Positions 43,701 to 55,400 of a DNA stretch of 64,000 nt are shown one piece after another. Numbering within the stretch: position 1 is the first letter of the stretch; each line of letters begins with the position of its first letter. The notes beneath the pieces are model-generated. The model was not told the origin of the DNA and did not search any database. It saw only the letters and a list, made by a program, of their open reading frames with translations. The stretch is from contig NC_016133.3 of assembly GCF_000005505.3 (NCBI RefSeq), positions 54,153,237 through 54,217,236 on the forward strand. Reading direction: 5' to 3'. This DNA comes from Brachypodium distachyon. Taxonomy: Eukaryota; Streptophyta; Magnoliopsida; Poales; Poaceae. Position numbers and translations under genes: made by a program.

Positions 43701-46700
43701 GTACCTAAAACTCAACTATTGTTAGTTTTTCAACCTAAAACTCTTTACCACTGTTTTGAACTGTTGATTTTGTGTCATTTCTGTTCTACCCCTTTGGCGC
43801 CGAGATAATTATAGTATTGTCGCTATTCATATGATCCCTTTTAATCATTGTGCTGCTAGGATGAATACAAAAGGGGTATCAGCAGCTGGAACTTTGACAT
43901 TGATGACCTCAAGTCTCAAGCCTCACTAGTAATCATTCAGCATAATTTCTTCTTTAGTCATTGACTTCACATCAAGCAATTTAGTGTATTTTTTTTGACA
44001 GGTTACAGAATGCGAGGACATCATATCATCTAAAGATACAAATACATCGTCTATCTATGACTTCGACACCATTTTGCAGGAGCAAGCACTAGAAGGACCT
44101 CTTTTGTCAAGAGGTTTCTCAATGAAGTATGATACTGACATTGTAAGTCTTAGCTCTTGCACAAAGTTAAGTGTTCTAATTTAGAGTTTTTACTTGCATC
44201 TAACACCAAGCAAAGTTGGTAGGAAAGTGATGTCATGGCCAATGATAAGTCTACTGTTTCATCTCCTGAGCAGTCTGTTTGTCCATCAAGGTAATATATT
44301 TTATTTGTTTCAAATTCTTCAAAATTATATTGTTGCTTGCAAATGGAAATATTTATTTTTATCGGGACAATTCCAGCCATGACAATGCCAAATACTCCCT
44401 CCATTTCACAAAGGTTGGCGTATTTTGTTTCGTTAAGACAAGGTTTTGACCAATGAAAACTCTATTGATATGTGTTTTTTCATACATGAAATTTATATCA
44501 ATGGATTCGTCTTTAAAAGTTCTTGCTAACGATCATTATCTCGTATCATATAACTTACATATCAATGGATAATTCTTGGTCAAAGGCTTGTCTTAATGAA
44601 ACAAAATACGCCAACATTTGTGAAATGGAGGGAGTATATAGTAGCTCTCTGTTGTACATACTCACCTCAGAAGATTGGTTTTACCTCTTTCTACTGCCAG
44701 GAATGCATCTATGCGAGCAACTCCAAGTGAGGTGCTCTTAAATGGCCATGTTAGGAAACAAAACTCTATGGAATGCTGTGATTTGGACTTGCAAGAGAAA
44801 GATTCTGATGCTATTCCAACAACTTCATTTCACGAAAGGAAGTTTTCTTTCAGTTCTTGCTCGTCAGATGGATTTCTTTCTTCCAAAGAGAGGTTTGTCG
44901 TACTTTACAAACTAAATAATGAAATGTAAATGTGAAGAATCAACTTTTTTTCCAAGTAATAGCATTACCCGAAGTAGATAATGAGCATGTTTGGCTTGCC
45001 AATGATTTGAACTGTGTCCTAGAATCAGTTCCAGTTGATCATGGTTGTATTTCGTAGTTTCACTGGGCCGACTCATACGAAGATACAGGTCACATGCTGA
45101 AAGATCTTTCCTACTCCCTCCGATCCATAGTAAGTCACTTATTATGGATCGGAGGGAGTATCATTTTACGTAAGTACTGGCATTGAATTCAACTTTCCTG
45201 TATAGAATCTCAGAAACTTTTGAGATTCTCGGTATGTATTTTTGGTGTCTGAAGATTTGTTTAAGATGGCTGTCTTCTGACAGTATTGCAATTTGTAGTC
45301 AATTTCTGAAGTTTTAGATAACAGTGCCACTGATGGCGATTTAGTTATTAAAACGTTACCTTTCTGGGATTTCCAGCTTATTTTCCAGAAGTAGTGTCTC
45401 AATAATTTTCCTGTTCAGATGACAGCAGCATGACTGTACTTTAAGTTCCATTTTATCAAATAGTTTTCAACCTTAAATGTTTAACTTGTAAAATAAGAGC
45501 AAAAGGCAAAACTAGTCTATATCCATATTCATGACAGAAAAACTGATATGTAAGCAACATGCATTTACCAAAAAGGGAATTGCATCAAATAGGAACAAGA
45601 AGATAAGCATTTTGACTACATCATTGGGATTTCTGTCAGCTCTAAGCCGCAAATCAGCATTCATAACCGCGATAAGGGTAATGGAGGGGCTTTGCAAGTA
45701 TCAGATGAACCATCACCTGAAGCTGCTCCTAAGGCACCTAAATCTTCAGGTAATGTAATGGCTTTATCCGTGCAGTTTGTATATTCTCCACCAGTGATTT
45801 AGTGTTGTTTCAAAATATCAAACAAGGCTAACTTAGTCTGGTCATCAAATAAGTTCTCATGAGTACGAAAACTTGGTGTCTGCTTATTGCTTTAACGCAG
45901 TATCAAATGTTGAGGAACATGATGATAGATCAAAACCTCCACTTATACAGCAAAGAGGCCGTTTTAAGGTTACACCTGGGCATGTCGAGTTAGATAAGGT
46001 AACTGGCAGCCATTAGTATGTGGTGCATATTTGGTTAACTCAAGGATGATATGGTTTTATAATTTCAGGCTCACTCACCTGGCCTACAGAAGTGTCACAG
46101 CATGCAGGTTATTAGTCTTTATCCTATACCATATTTGAAGGGCATCTATCTGTTTTGGTTTCAAGAACTGATGCAATCTGTTATTTGGGATGCAGGAAAG
46201 TCATTACTTGTTGATTAACAACCTTAATATATTTCACGTTGGAACCTAAGCCACGCTGAAACATTAATATATTTATGAAAGAATTTAATATATTGACGGC
46301 AGAATACAAATATAAACCCCATCAACAGTGCAGAGGGCCAGTTTGACTCTTCTTTGGTTAGCCGGCTGGTCCTCAAGAGGGATTTGTCATTAAAACCTGC
46401 CTCGGAGATTCGGACCTAAAAAAACTGCATGATGTGAGCCCGATAATGCAGGATTAGCCCCCGCAAAAAAAAAGATAATGCAGGATTAGCGTGAATATCT
46501 GAAATTTAATTGATGCACTCCGTATGTCAGTACTTAGTCCTCCTATTAATAGGTTTGAACTAGGTCAGCCCATTTGGTAAACAAGCCCTGGTAAGGGTAT
46601 GAAATTCCTGCTCCCCCCCCACCCCCAATGGAAAAGGGGCAGGAGCACTGCCATTCACAGCTCATTATATATTACTGAACCCTAGAACGTGCCATTTTGT

Positions 46701-48003
46701 TGTTATGCAGGCAATTTCTCACCTTCCCTCGTTAAGCATACCATCTTCAGCTGAGGCTGCTTCAAGCATTATTGGTGGCTCCTTCTACATCCAGTTATAC
46801 AGTGTTCTGCAGACAAATATTCTTCAGAGGGTAAATCCCCCAATCCACGCATACTCACATAAGAAATGGAACTTCCACTAACGAAACCACCAAAGTAAGA
46901 ATCTGGCACTGTTGATGCCTCATCTTCCCCTCACTTGCAGGAACAAATACTGCACGCAATGAAGCAGTTAATTGGTTCGGATTTGGCTTCACCTCTTTGC
47001 TTGCCTTCGATAAGTCGCTTAGCATCTCCATCATCTGCACTATCGGTGGACAGATCCATGGTAAGCTATGGTTCTACTACCTCCGTCTCATATTAAGTGA
47101 CTCAAATTTGCTCAAATATGGATGAATCTATGTCTAAGAAGTGTCTAGATACATATAATAGAAAGTCAATTAATATGAGACGGAGGGAGTAGTAAGTAAG
47201 ACAGGAACTATTCCATTATGAATCTTGAAGTAATATCTGCGAGAGGGATGAGCTATACTGGAAAACAGTGATGAATATCTGACATTGTTTAGCTATGGAC
47301 AACTAGAATAACATACTGCTTTATATGTTTTGTGCGTCTCATTTTCCATTATTTGAGTAATGTCGATTGTCGAGATATGAAATTCAAGCAATGTTATTAT
47401 CCAAAACACAACCTAACTAATAAAAAAGAAGTCAAAATCACAGCATCAACTGAACACCGCCAAGATTCTACAAAATCTTAGGTCCCGACCTCTAAATTTG
47501 CACCCCAAAACATTGAATAAATTTATTTAAATTATTGACCCACCAATATGGTGAACATCTAAACAACCTTCTACGGATTTTATTCAGTCACTATAGCACT
47601 GGTACTCGTCTCTTTTCTTTTTTTTCCTTAACATACTCACTACCTTTTCAGTTGGAAGCAGCACATGAAAAGGAGAAAGAATTGCTCAACGAGGTCTTAG
47701 AGCTACAATGGCGGTAATTATCACTTATATGATCTTTCTAAACTAAAAACAGCAAGAACAAGAAATTAAATACCCAGTCCTGAAAGCTTGGAGCACTGCA
47801 GGTTATTGTGTTCACAGGATGAGGTGCAGAGGCTAAAAGCAAAGGCAGCCCAGGTACCAACATTTCCCTCCATATGAAGTTTCATGTATTTATTTTACAA
47901 TCTTATGATGGAAATTGGAGTGAGGATACCTAACTAGAAATCATAAAAACAAGATATCTCTGTAAATTTTCGGCATAAAGATGATTCTTTTTGACAGATC
48001 TGA
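40775..48003 (+). CDS. STE20/OSR1-type serine/threonine protein kinase (plant BLUS1-related group)
   Basis: Twenty coding exons join in frame with GT-AG junctions to 699 residues: 40775-40984, 41620-41874, 42034-42158, 42254-42298, 42402-42483, 42575-42643, 42725-42895, 42980-43045, 43860-43928, 44002-44142, 44223-44290, 44701-44892, 45640-45749, 45901-45998, 46069-46107, 46711-46830, 46941-47060, 47652-47713, 47802-47853, 47998-48003. The kinase domain (about 30-290) has the glycine loop [12 protein letters not shown], Lys59 in VAVK, HRDVKAGN (151-158), DFG (171-173) and the STE20-type [14 protein letters not shown]. Plant-group signatures include [16 protein letters not shown] and [28 protein letters not shown]. 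The tail has [30 protein letters not shown] and a C-terminal coiled-coil-like segment ([21 protein letters not shown]). One relative, BLUS1, acts in blue-light stomatal opening; a role here is not deducible. Introns carry four MITEs. Retention of the last intron would end the protein at 47875-47877. Confidence 0.93.
41296..41448. mobile_element. hAT-type MITE in kinase intron 1, 153 bp
   Basis: Inverted termini TAGAGGTGTTCAAA and TTTGAACACCCCTA. The 8-bp flanks AAATGAAT (41288-41295) and ATATGAAT (41449-41456) match at seven of eight positions, as expected for a hAT target duplication. No coding capacity. Confidence 0.88.
42482..42589 (+). repeat. 17-bp direct repeat at the two splice sites of kinase intron 5
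   Basis: AGGTCTTGCTTATGACA occurs at 42482-42498 (end of exon 5 and donor side) and again at 42573-42589 (acceptor AG and start of exon 6). The offset is 91 bp, exactly the length of the intron (42484-42574). Confidence 0.9.
43678..43719 (-). repeat. Short insertion with 14-bp flanking direct repeat in kinase intron 8
   Basis: Exact repeats TAAAACTCAACTAT (43678-43691 and 43706-43719) flank a 14-bp insert, ATTTTGTTTGTACC. The T-rich part faces the first repeat, as at the other loci, but the run is interrupted. A weaker case at 43494-43532 has 12 of 13 matching bases around CTTTTTCCTCAAA. Confidence 0.55.
44395..44634. mobile_element. Stowaway MITE in kinase intron 11, 240 bp
   Basis: CTCCCTCCATTTCACAAA and TTTGTGAAATGGAGGGAG are perfect inverted termini. 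The inner blocks TTTTGTTTCGTTAAGACAAG and CTTGTCTTAATGAAACAAAA also pair. Target duplication TA at 44393-44394 and 44635-44636. Same family and length as 37609-37848 but much less decayed, so probably a younger insertion. Confidence 0.95.
45114..45158. mobile_element. Minimal Stowaway palindrome in kinase intron 12, 45 bp
   Basis: CTCCCTCCGATCCATAGTAAG and its near-complement ending GGATCGGAGGGAG form an almost complete palindrome between two TA dinucleotides (45112-45113 and 45159-45160). It is little more than two termini with a short loop, probably a deletion derivative. Confidence 0.85.
46442..46490 (+). repeat. Micro-insertion with 17-bp flanking direct repeat in kinase intron 15
   Basis: Exact repeats GATAATGCAGGATTAGC (46442-46458 and 46474-46490) flank a 15-bp insert, CCCCGC then nine A (46459-46473). 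The A-run directly abuts the second repeat. The C-rich sequence before the A-run matches that of the inserts at 14415-14430 and 14571-14583. Confidence 0.78.
47077..47189. mobile_element. Stowaway MITE in kinase intron 17, 113 bp
   Basis: CTACCTCCGTCTCATATTAA and TTAATATGAGACGGAGGGAG are inverted termini; flanks are TA on both sides (47075-47076 and 47190-47191). It lies only 16 bp after the exon 17 splice donor. Same 113-bp subfamily as 28934-29046. Confidence 0.9.
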
Positions 48004-48962
48004 TGCATGAAAGTGGTTGCCTGGAGATGTTGCTCCTTGAACTTGAGCTGCACAGGGATGGTTGAAAACGCATTATCTCAGTGACAAGAAGGATTTGTTG
48101 TTATGGAGTTTTAAGGTGCTACTTTGGCATAGGAGAGAAAAGAACAAGATGAAGATGATATAGACATATAGTGGTCTGTAAGCCTGCAACAGAGCATTGC
48201 TTCAGTTATTATTTGTATCTAAAAAAGGATGCCGAGTTTTTGTTAGCGCTAGTTACCAAATGTTTGCATCCATGTTGATATAAATTTGTGCATCCGCGTT
48301 GATGAATGGTATGGAGCTGATTCATATTGGAGCGGCATCATTATACGAGTTTGAAGGGAATATGTCCATGCTGTAAGTGAAATCATTAAGAAAAGTTAAT
48401 TTTGTTTTGTTTGATGTGGTTGCCCAATAAGCTCTGCGAAGAACACAAGGTTGGGGAGATATGTCAATCCTATTTCATTGCTAAAGGAAAACTTAAGATA
48501 CTTGGGAATTGAATTGATTACTATTCATTTCCTACAAATTTCATATGAAATCCTTGTGTCTCAAATAGACATTTAATACTCTATCACACCTGAAGCATGG
48601 AAATATTGGGGAAGCAATATGCAGAAGTTGGGTCGTTGTTCTGACCCAAGAGAATATCACATGTATAGTCAAGATGGGAGACAGAACCATTACGTGTAAC
48701 ATTTTCGCAACAGATATAAAATTTGGCAACTCGTCTATAACTCACATCCACAACAATAAGCTGCCTTCCAGTGGGTTCCCTAAAGGGAAAAACTACTTTC
48801 CAGTGGGCACCCTATCCTTTACTATACCATGTCAACTTGGGTTTGATCCTATCAACAACCAAGTCAGGCAAACTCCCTATGAACACACTCATCTTGTGCA
48901 TCATATGTACATCGCCTGGAGATCCAGTCAGTGTAAGGATAAAAGTCAGCAGACCTAAAAAC
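48004..48962. other. Convergent 3' region of the kinase and ATG18b genes
   Basis: The 959 bp between the two stop codons hold the 3' ends of both transcripts. Small ORFs here (for example 48674-48958 + and 48812-49000 -) overlap the two untranslated regions and the last ATG18b exon and show no domain. Overlapping antisense 3' ends are possible. Confidence 0.5.
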
Positions 48963-51900
48963 TCAGTCCATCTGGTGTTCATTCTGTTTTGAAGTGACAA
49001 AACCAGTATCCAATAGGCTCAATTCGCGCTCCAAAACCCACGAAGATTCATTTGACTTGGTGGTGCTGATCGTATACTCACGGAAATATCCATCATGAGT
49101 TATGGTATAAACTACAGTCCTGCAAAGTTTTACAAGTACTCATGAAAACTGTACAAATGGCTAGTGGCAATGTGCAGCTCATGTGAAATAGTGTGTGAGT
49201 TTCTTACCTCACAGCAGGAAATTTGGAAGAATTTTGGGGATATTCTACAGTACTATGTACTGCTAGACAGCTGCAATTCCAAAAGGATTAGATTAGCAGC
49301 ATATATTGTGAATAACATGAAGGGGCAGGGAAAGCGGAAGATCTTAAATTTACCTCTTGATTTCTGCAGGGGCGATATTGTGAATAACATGATGATTAGC
49401 TGGATCCAAAGCATCAGTTATTGCTTTAGATCCAGGAATTATTGAGCCCAGTAATTTATTAGTTTGGTTCCTGAAAAGTAGAGCACATGAAAACATGTCC
49501 GCCAAAGTTGTTGAAAGAATTACCAAGAGCTGGGCAAGAACTGAAACCTTCCATTTCTGGCAGCACCAAGAAAAAACATGTGCAAAGAACCTGATGAACT
49601 TGTGGCAACAAGAACGTCAGGTTGAGGTTTATCATTACAAGGTCCAAATGAGAGTGAGTAAATCGTTGATGGGTATGCTCCCCGTCGAAAACTATGTGAC
49701 TGTCCAAGTAAGAATGTACAAAGATATTAGGCAGATGATAGGACTCATCATGGCCATAGAGGAGAAAGATCAATCATGATTACCTTGGTGGCTTGTGCAA
49801 CAATATGTACTCTAATCATAGTACCCTTTTCAGAAGCAGTTGCCAGGTACATCCCATTAGAAGAAAATGCCATTGCAGCTAATGGAGACTGATGAGCATC
49901 TATCTGTTGATCAATTACAGAAAGGAAAAATGGAACTGTGAAAAGATAGAACGAAAGCAAAAAACAAGACACAGTAACTTCAGATTACTAGGGTCCTCTC
50001 TGGAGAACTTGCATGTGAACCTATAACTGGATACTCTCAATTTTAAGAGAAACTCGAGCTGCCATATCTATAGGCTTTTTGTCTATGTGGTTTATAACTT
50101 TCAATGTTGACCGAGAACTGAATGAGAACGAATCCGTTCTTGAAAGTTATTCCAATTATGATACATATTTAGTCCTATAAAAGAGCCAATTGGTGGTGGC
50201 AGTCCGTCACCTCCTCTTGTTATAAAAAAAAATTCTTCACCTCCATCTATTGTCAAAAAAGAAAGAAAAATCCCCTCACCTCTTTCTAATGCAAACAATT
50301 AACTCTATTGCAAAACACTGACATGGTGATGATGTTTGTCACCAAAGTTGGAATAAAGTTACAGTGTCACTAATATATAATAGTAATTTTTCAGTCTAAT
50401 TTAGTGTGTAGTCTAATTTGTTTTATCCATAGCAATGCATGGGTATTTAGCTAGTGTCAGGAAAAACAGTTCAAAAACCTTTTTACAGCATGGACTGAAA
50501 AATATTTTCTTGCCACCAGAGTTGCATGACCACTGCCTTCTCTTCTTTGTGACTTGCAAAGACAGAATAGGAGGGATAGGATCCAAAATAATCAACAGAC
50601 TGCAATCTGTTTTTACAGTAATGCTGAGTGCTGACACATGTCAAGAGGGATCCAGGATTTGGAGAGCTGTGGATCCGTAAATGTAAATGATGTTTACTCG
50701 TTGTATAAACATAATAAAGAAGGATCTAAACCTTATAGGGCCCATATAATTATGCCCAGAAAACAACAAATTCAAATTTCAAATTACCTGACATATTAGC
50801 TCAGGTTCTGATGCTTTGTACACCAAAGCGGATCCTTTAGATGTGCTTGCTGGGATGGCCAAGTAACACCATTCTGAATTAGGAGAAAATGCACAAAGAC
50901 CTGAAAATTTAACATTACAATATTAGAAACAAATATGTCAAGAACAAATGGTTTCAAAAAAAATATGAAAAGCAAAAACGGCTAAAATGATTAAGATTCC
51001 ATACTAGTTTTAATAACATTACCTGACATAACATTATTTAAAAGGATCCATACTATTTAAAAGGATCTAAAATACTGGAAAACTAGTACGACTGTACGAA
51101 TCGCAATTTAAAATATTTTGATAGGATGCGTACCTTTTATATTAAGCACTGTGTCAATTTCCTCCAAGATATGAGCACTGTGTAGATCATAAATAAAGGT
51201 CTTGTCCTGTAATAAAACAACAAGCCTGCACATAATGTAAAAACCTATTTGATTAAAAAACACTGAGAATAAACTATGAACAATATCCCTTGTCCAGAAC
51301 TAGATACACACACATCAATTAACCAAATAAAAAAATTATATCATCGCCGATACTAGTAGATAGAAACATATAATTTATTGCAATGATCTCTGAGAGAATT
51401 GTTCACTAGAACCTTCTTTGGGGCACCTTCTCAGCTCACAGCATCGTCAAACTAGAGATAAACATACTAAGTAACAGGTCACTGAAACAGTAGGGCACCC
51501 GGTCTCTCGTAGACAGATAGGATTGGTGGAGTACCTCGTTCTGCTAAATCGAACAGCCAAGATTGAACTTCTAAAATTCAGATCCTTCTTTGGGGCACCT
51601 TTGCTGGTATTGAACAGGCAAAGCCGCCGAGGAGACAGTGACGGCTGCAAAAGACAATATGAACCTACAATTAACCAGCTAATTCATCCATGTTAAATTC
51701 AATGTCAAAGCTCAGCCACACAATGGGAACAAACCAAACTGAAGAACTAGGAAGAGTGGGTTAGATACCTGTTCCCCAGTTCCCACTATAGCGATAAGGC
51801 TTGTGCCAAAACGCATCTCCACGACATTTAATCCCCCAAGTTCTGCAAACACAGAGGAGTCACATACGGCATAACACCTAAGCTTCTTACGATAGCACCG

Positions 51901-52439
51901 GGGCAATTCCTTTCACAGCATAATCACCGGGGAATGTGCTGACACAAAGAATTTGCATTCCTATATGGTTCTACCATCCATCGACGCACAACGATTATAA
52001 CCTCGCTGCCTTGGGCACGTTGCACAAAGCAACCTAATTTCCAGCTCAATTTGATGGGTTTCTGCCGTTTTTTACATAGTACGGAACTAAACGAGCACGA
52101 TATGCGAAATCGCTTGCTCTACATTGGATACTTTTTGCAGTGAACAGTGGACCAGTAGAACAGGGGAACATGACAGAAGAGTTTTCGATTAAGCCTTACT
52201 GTTCTCGTAGCAGAGCCTCCCGGTGAGGGCGTCGAAAATCTTGAACCCCTCCTTCGTGCCGACGGAGAACAAGCTGAAATCACCCGGCACCCAGAATCAG
52301 AGCGCCGACAGGGGAAACCCCGCCGAAACCCGCCGCAATCGAGCACGAAAATTAGGCAGATATATCCCTCTCCTCCTCACCTGTTGTCCTGGTTGAAGGA
52401 GGCGCAGAGAATCTGGGACCGGGAAGAGCCGCTCGCCAT
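48963..52439 (-). CDS. Autophagy PROPPIN (WD-repeat) protein, ATG18b type
   Basis: Eleven exons, in transcript order 52439-52381, 52273-52200, 51842-51769, 51644-51535, 51225-51134, 50900-50788, 49903-49784, 49699-49548, 49470-49354, 49270-49208 and 49119-48963, join in frame with GT-AG junctions to 376 residues. Diagnostic segments are [95 protein letters not shown], the phosphoinositide-binding FRRG at 218-221 followed by [34 protein letters not shown], and a C-terminal GYFREYTI block. PROPPINs are seven-bladed propellers that bind PtdIns3P on autophagosomal membranes with ATG2. The short length and the segment order fit the ATG18b subgroup rather than the longer BCAS3-domain forms. Only fragments of exons 8-11 show as open frames; the rest was found by tracing splice sites. 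Confidence 0.93.
51412..51601. repeat. 18-bp piece of ATG18b exon 4 repeated in intron 4
   Basis: CCTTCTTTGGGGCACCTT occurs at 51584-51601, within exon 4 (encoding KGAPKKD on the minus strand), and identically at 51412-51429 in intron 4. The intronic copy lies about 105 bp beyond the exon's donor end. Confidence 0.85.
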
Positions 52440-55400
52440 CGCCGGCGAAGAATCCCCCCTCGCCTACGTGCCCGGTCGCCGGAATCGATTCCTGGAGTTG
52501 GAGGCGAAAGTTCCGGGTTTTTTTTTCTTTTTGTTCGTCGCTGGCGGTTGAAGGGAAGCTCTGTTGCGCTGATGCGTGTCCTGAACGAAGAAAATATTGT
52601 ATTGCACTACTCGGCCACTCGGTTGGATGGATTGATGCGTTACGTGTACCTCTTCTTCCCCGTCCCGTACTCGTAGTCCGACTTGACGATCGCTCAGCGT
52701 GCGTCGTATCAAAGGGGTGTCGGAAAGAGTAACGGGGATCGATTGGAAGCTTCGCCTGAAACTGAAAGCGAAACGAACTGAGATCGAATCCGTTTCGTAT
52801 GCCTTTTCATAACCAGCCCCCGTTTTATACCACAAATAATTATGTGACGTGGTTATTTTTCAGTTGGCTGATTTATAAACAAAAAGTATTAAATCTAAAT
52901 TGACGAAACGGTTCTCTTGAATTAAGATCTGAGGGTCATTCTCATTCTCGTTCTCTCCTCTCTTACATAATTATCATTGGATTAAGATCCGACGGTCAAG
53001 CACGCTAACCGATCTCTACCTAAAAATCAATCAACTTCTTAATAGCAAAACCGTATAACTATATCATCCAGTAACAAACAACGAGCATGCACCAAAATTG
53101 CCAACAAGCCATTTCAGATGGACAAACTTGAAAGAGATGAGAATAACATGTCGGGAGTGCAAAATGTGTTAACGACACAAGACAAAATCAGAAAAATCAA
53201 CACCATATATAAAATGTTGGAATTTGGGTTCGGTCTAAGCCTTCCAAATCTTGTCCATGAAGAAGCAAGGGGGTAAAGCTAAGGAAATGGGCCCGATAAG
53301 CTGAAGCTGACAAGGTAAGCGCTAGGATGTGGTCTACCGCCATGAGATGGAGTCGCAATGATCAGAAAGGGAGACCTCCTAGATGCAACCCAAAGCTCAA
53401 TGAATTGTAAGAGAAGGACAGGCTGGTGATTCGAAGCAGGGACCCAATTGAGCGAGGAGAGCTTCTTTTGCACCGGTCAGTTCTTTCTTGAGGCGATAGC
53501 GAAGAGGCCCGGCCAACACTGGCCTGACGTGGAACCATCTGGCAGCCTCACATCGTGGCAGAGTAGGGCAACTGTATATTTCTAGTTGAGAGTAAATCAT
53601 CGCATGATTGATTTAACAGGGATCAATACTACCATAACATGTTATTGCAATATATAAATGACGTGGAGGACGTCCAGAAAGCCATAAATATCTAAAATAG
53701 AACAAACAAATCACTACAAACCATATGTACAAATTAGTTGTGTACAGAAAACGACGGATATTTATTTATTGGGTGTGGCTATATTTCAATCACATGATTT
53801 TTAAGAAAAAGGCTTAAGTTTCGGTTGAGGTATCAGAGCGATTGTATTGTATTATTATTTGGACGTCACATTCTTCTTTTTTCATTCAGAATCTTAAATC
53901 ACAAAACATACCTATTGGCTAAGTAATCAACTTATCTCGAATAAAAAATGAGACAATTTAGATATAACAAAACCGTTATTCTTTCGGCTTAGGAGTTAAG
54001 CTGGTATACAATCGTTGGTGGCAAATGACACCAATGATTTTTTATTTTTAAAATGACAAACTCCTGATACCATTCCATGATACCGATAAATATTAAAGAG
54101 AGATCCAACGGTGTATTTCTTGGCTTTTCCTTAGGTATGCGCCTGTTGCTCCCCCGATCCGGCAGCACGACTGCACGAGACTTCGTTGCTTGCTTCCATC
54201 GTGGCGAGAATGAATTATTTTACGCGGCGTCGTCGTCAGCGAGAGAGAAAAGCTGAAAAGCAGGCGCCGAGGCTCATCAGAGGGCGCGGAAAGACCGAGG
54301 GAGCCGGGGACGGAAGTGTCCGCCTCGAGATTCGCACCACTGCCAAGGCTCGGCATGCATGGTCGCACACGCACAAAGAAAACTGCAGCTGCAGCAGTCT
54401 CTGCTGACTGCTCATCCAAACGCCGCCTGCGTGCGTGCGTGCCTCCGCTCTGCGCCAGCCCTGAGCTTAGCTAGCTGCGCGCGCTCGGAGTCGGACGGCA
54501 CGCACCTCACCCCACCACCCGCCTATGGAAATTCTTAACCATCCGGTTACTGGTAGTAATAGTATCATGGTAGCCACGCTGATGTATATATGTGCTGAAC
54601 GTGAAATGGTGATCTTCTTCTGTAAGTATACGTAGGGGCGTATATAAGTGATCTTCTTCTTCACGCTGAGTACTCCCTCCGTGCAGTAAAACAGCGAAAG
54701 TATTTCGGAAGGGAGAAAAAAAAAGTACTTGTTTGTAATTTACGCCTGGACATACGTGGGAATATACGCAGGGGCGTATATACATACCGCGCCCCCGGTC
54801 GATCTCGACGGCTGCTGGCTGCGCAAGCAGGAGAACGTACGAACGTGAGACCGTCAGTGTCTCTGGCTGGCTATTACTGTACAGTCTACAGCAGGGCCGG
54901 CTGGTGATCATTAGTGTGTGTACATGCATGCAGTTGCGCCGTGAAAACAGGAGGAAAAGACGAGCCTACGACCTCCTCCCGTCCCCGTTAATCAGTACTC
55001 CGTCCGCCCCTGTGCTGGCTGTTGGCAACCAGCGATGGCAGCAGCATTGCAGGCGCACTGGATGCACAGAACGTCATGCCCGCCGCAATGCCGAGATGGC
55101 TCGACAGAGAGGTAAAATGCATTCCGATTCGATTCGAGGAGCCGGAAGCGCAAATTTTCACGGGTTTTATGAAGGAGTAGTACATAGTACTGGCATGTCG
55201 TTTGCTGTTCATCCGAGCGTCCTCCAGTTTCAGCGCTACAATGTTGTCCCGTCACGTCAAGCACTGTACGCAATCTTGCATCATTCTTAACTCCATTAAT
55301 TTCTTCCTGTCTGGGCTAAAATCAACCACTTAAACCCGATTATAAGCGTCTAGATCCCTGCAAAAACAATGCTCTGCTCTTTTGAAAAATACAGTATTGC

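Noticed and set aside
48674..49000. ORFs between the kinase and ATG18b stop codons
   Set aside because: They fall in the convergent 3' regions and partly overlap the last ATG18b exon in another frame.
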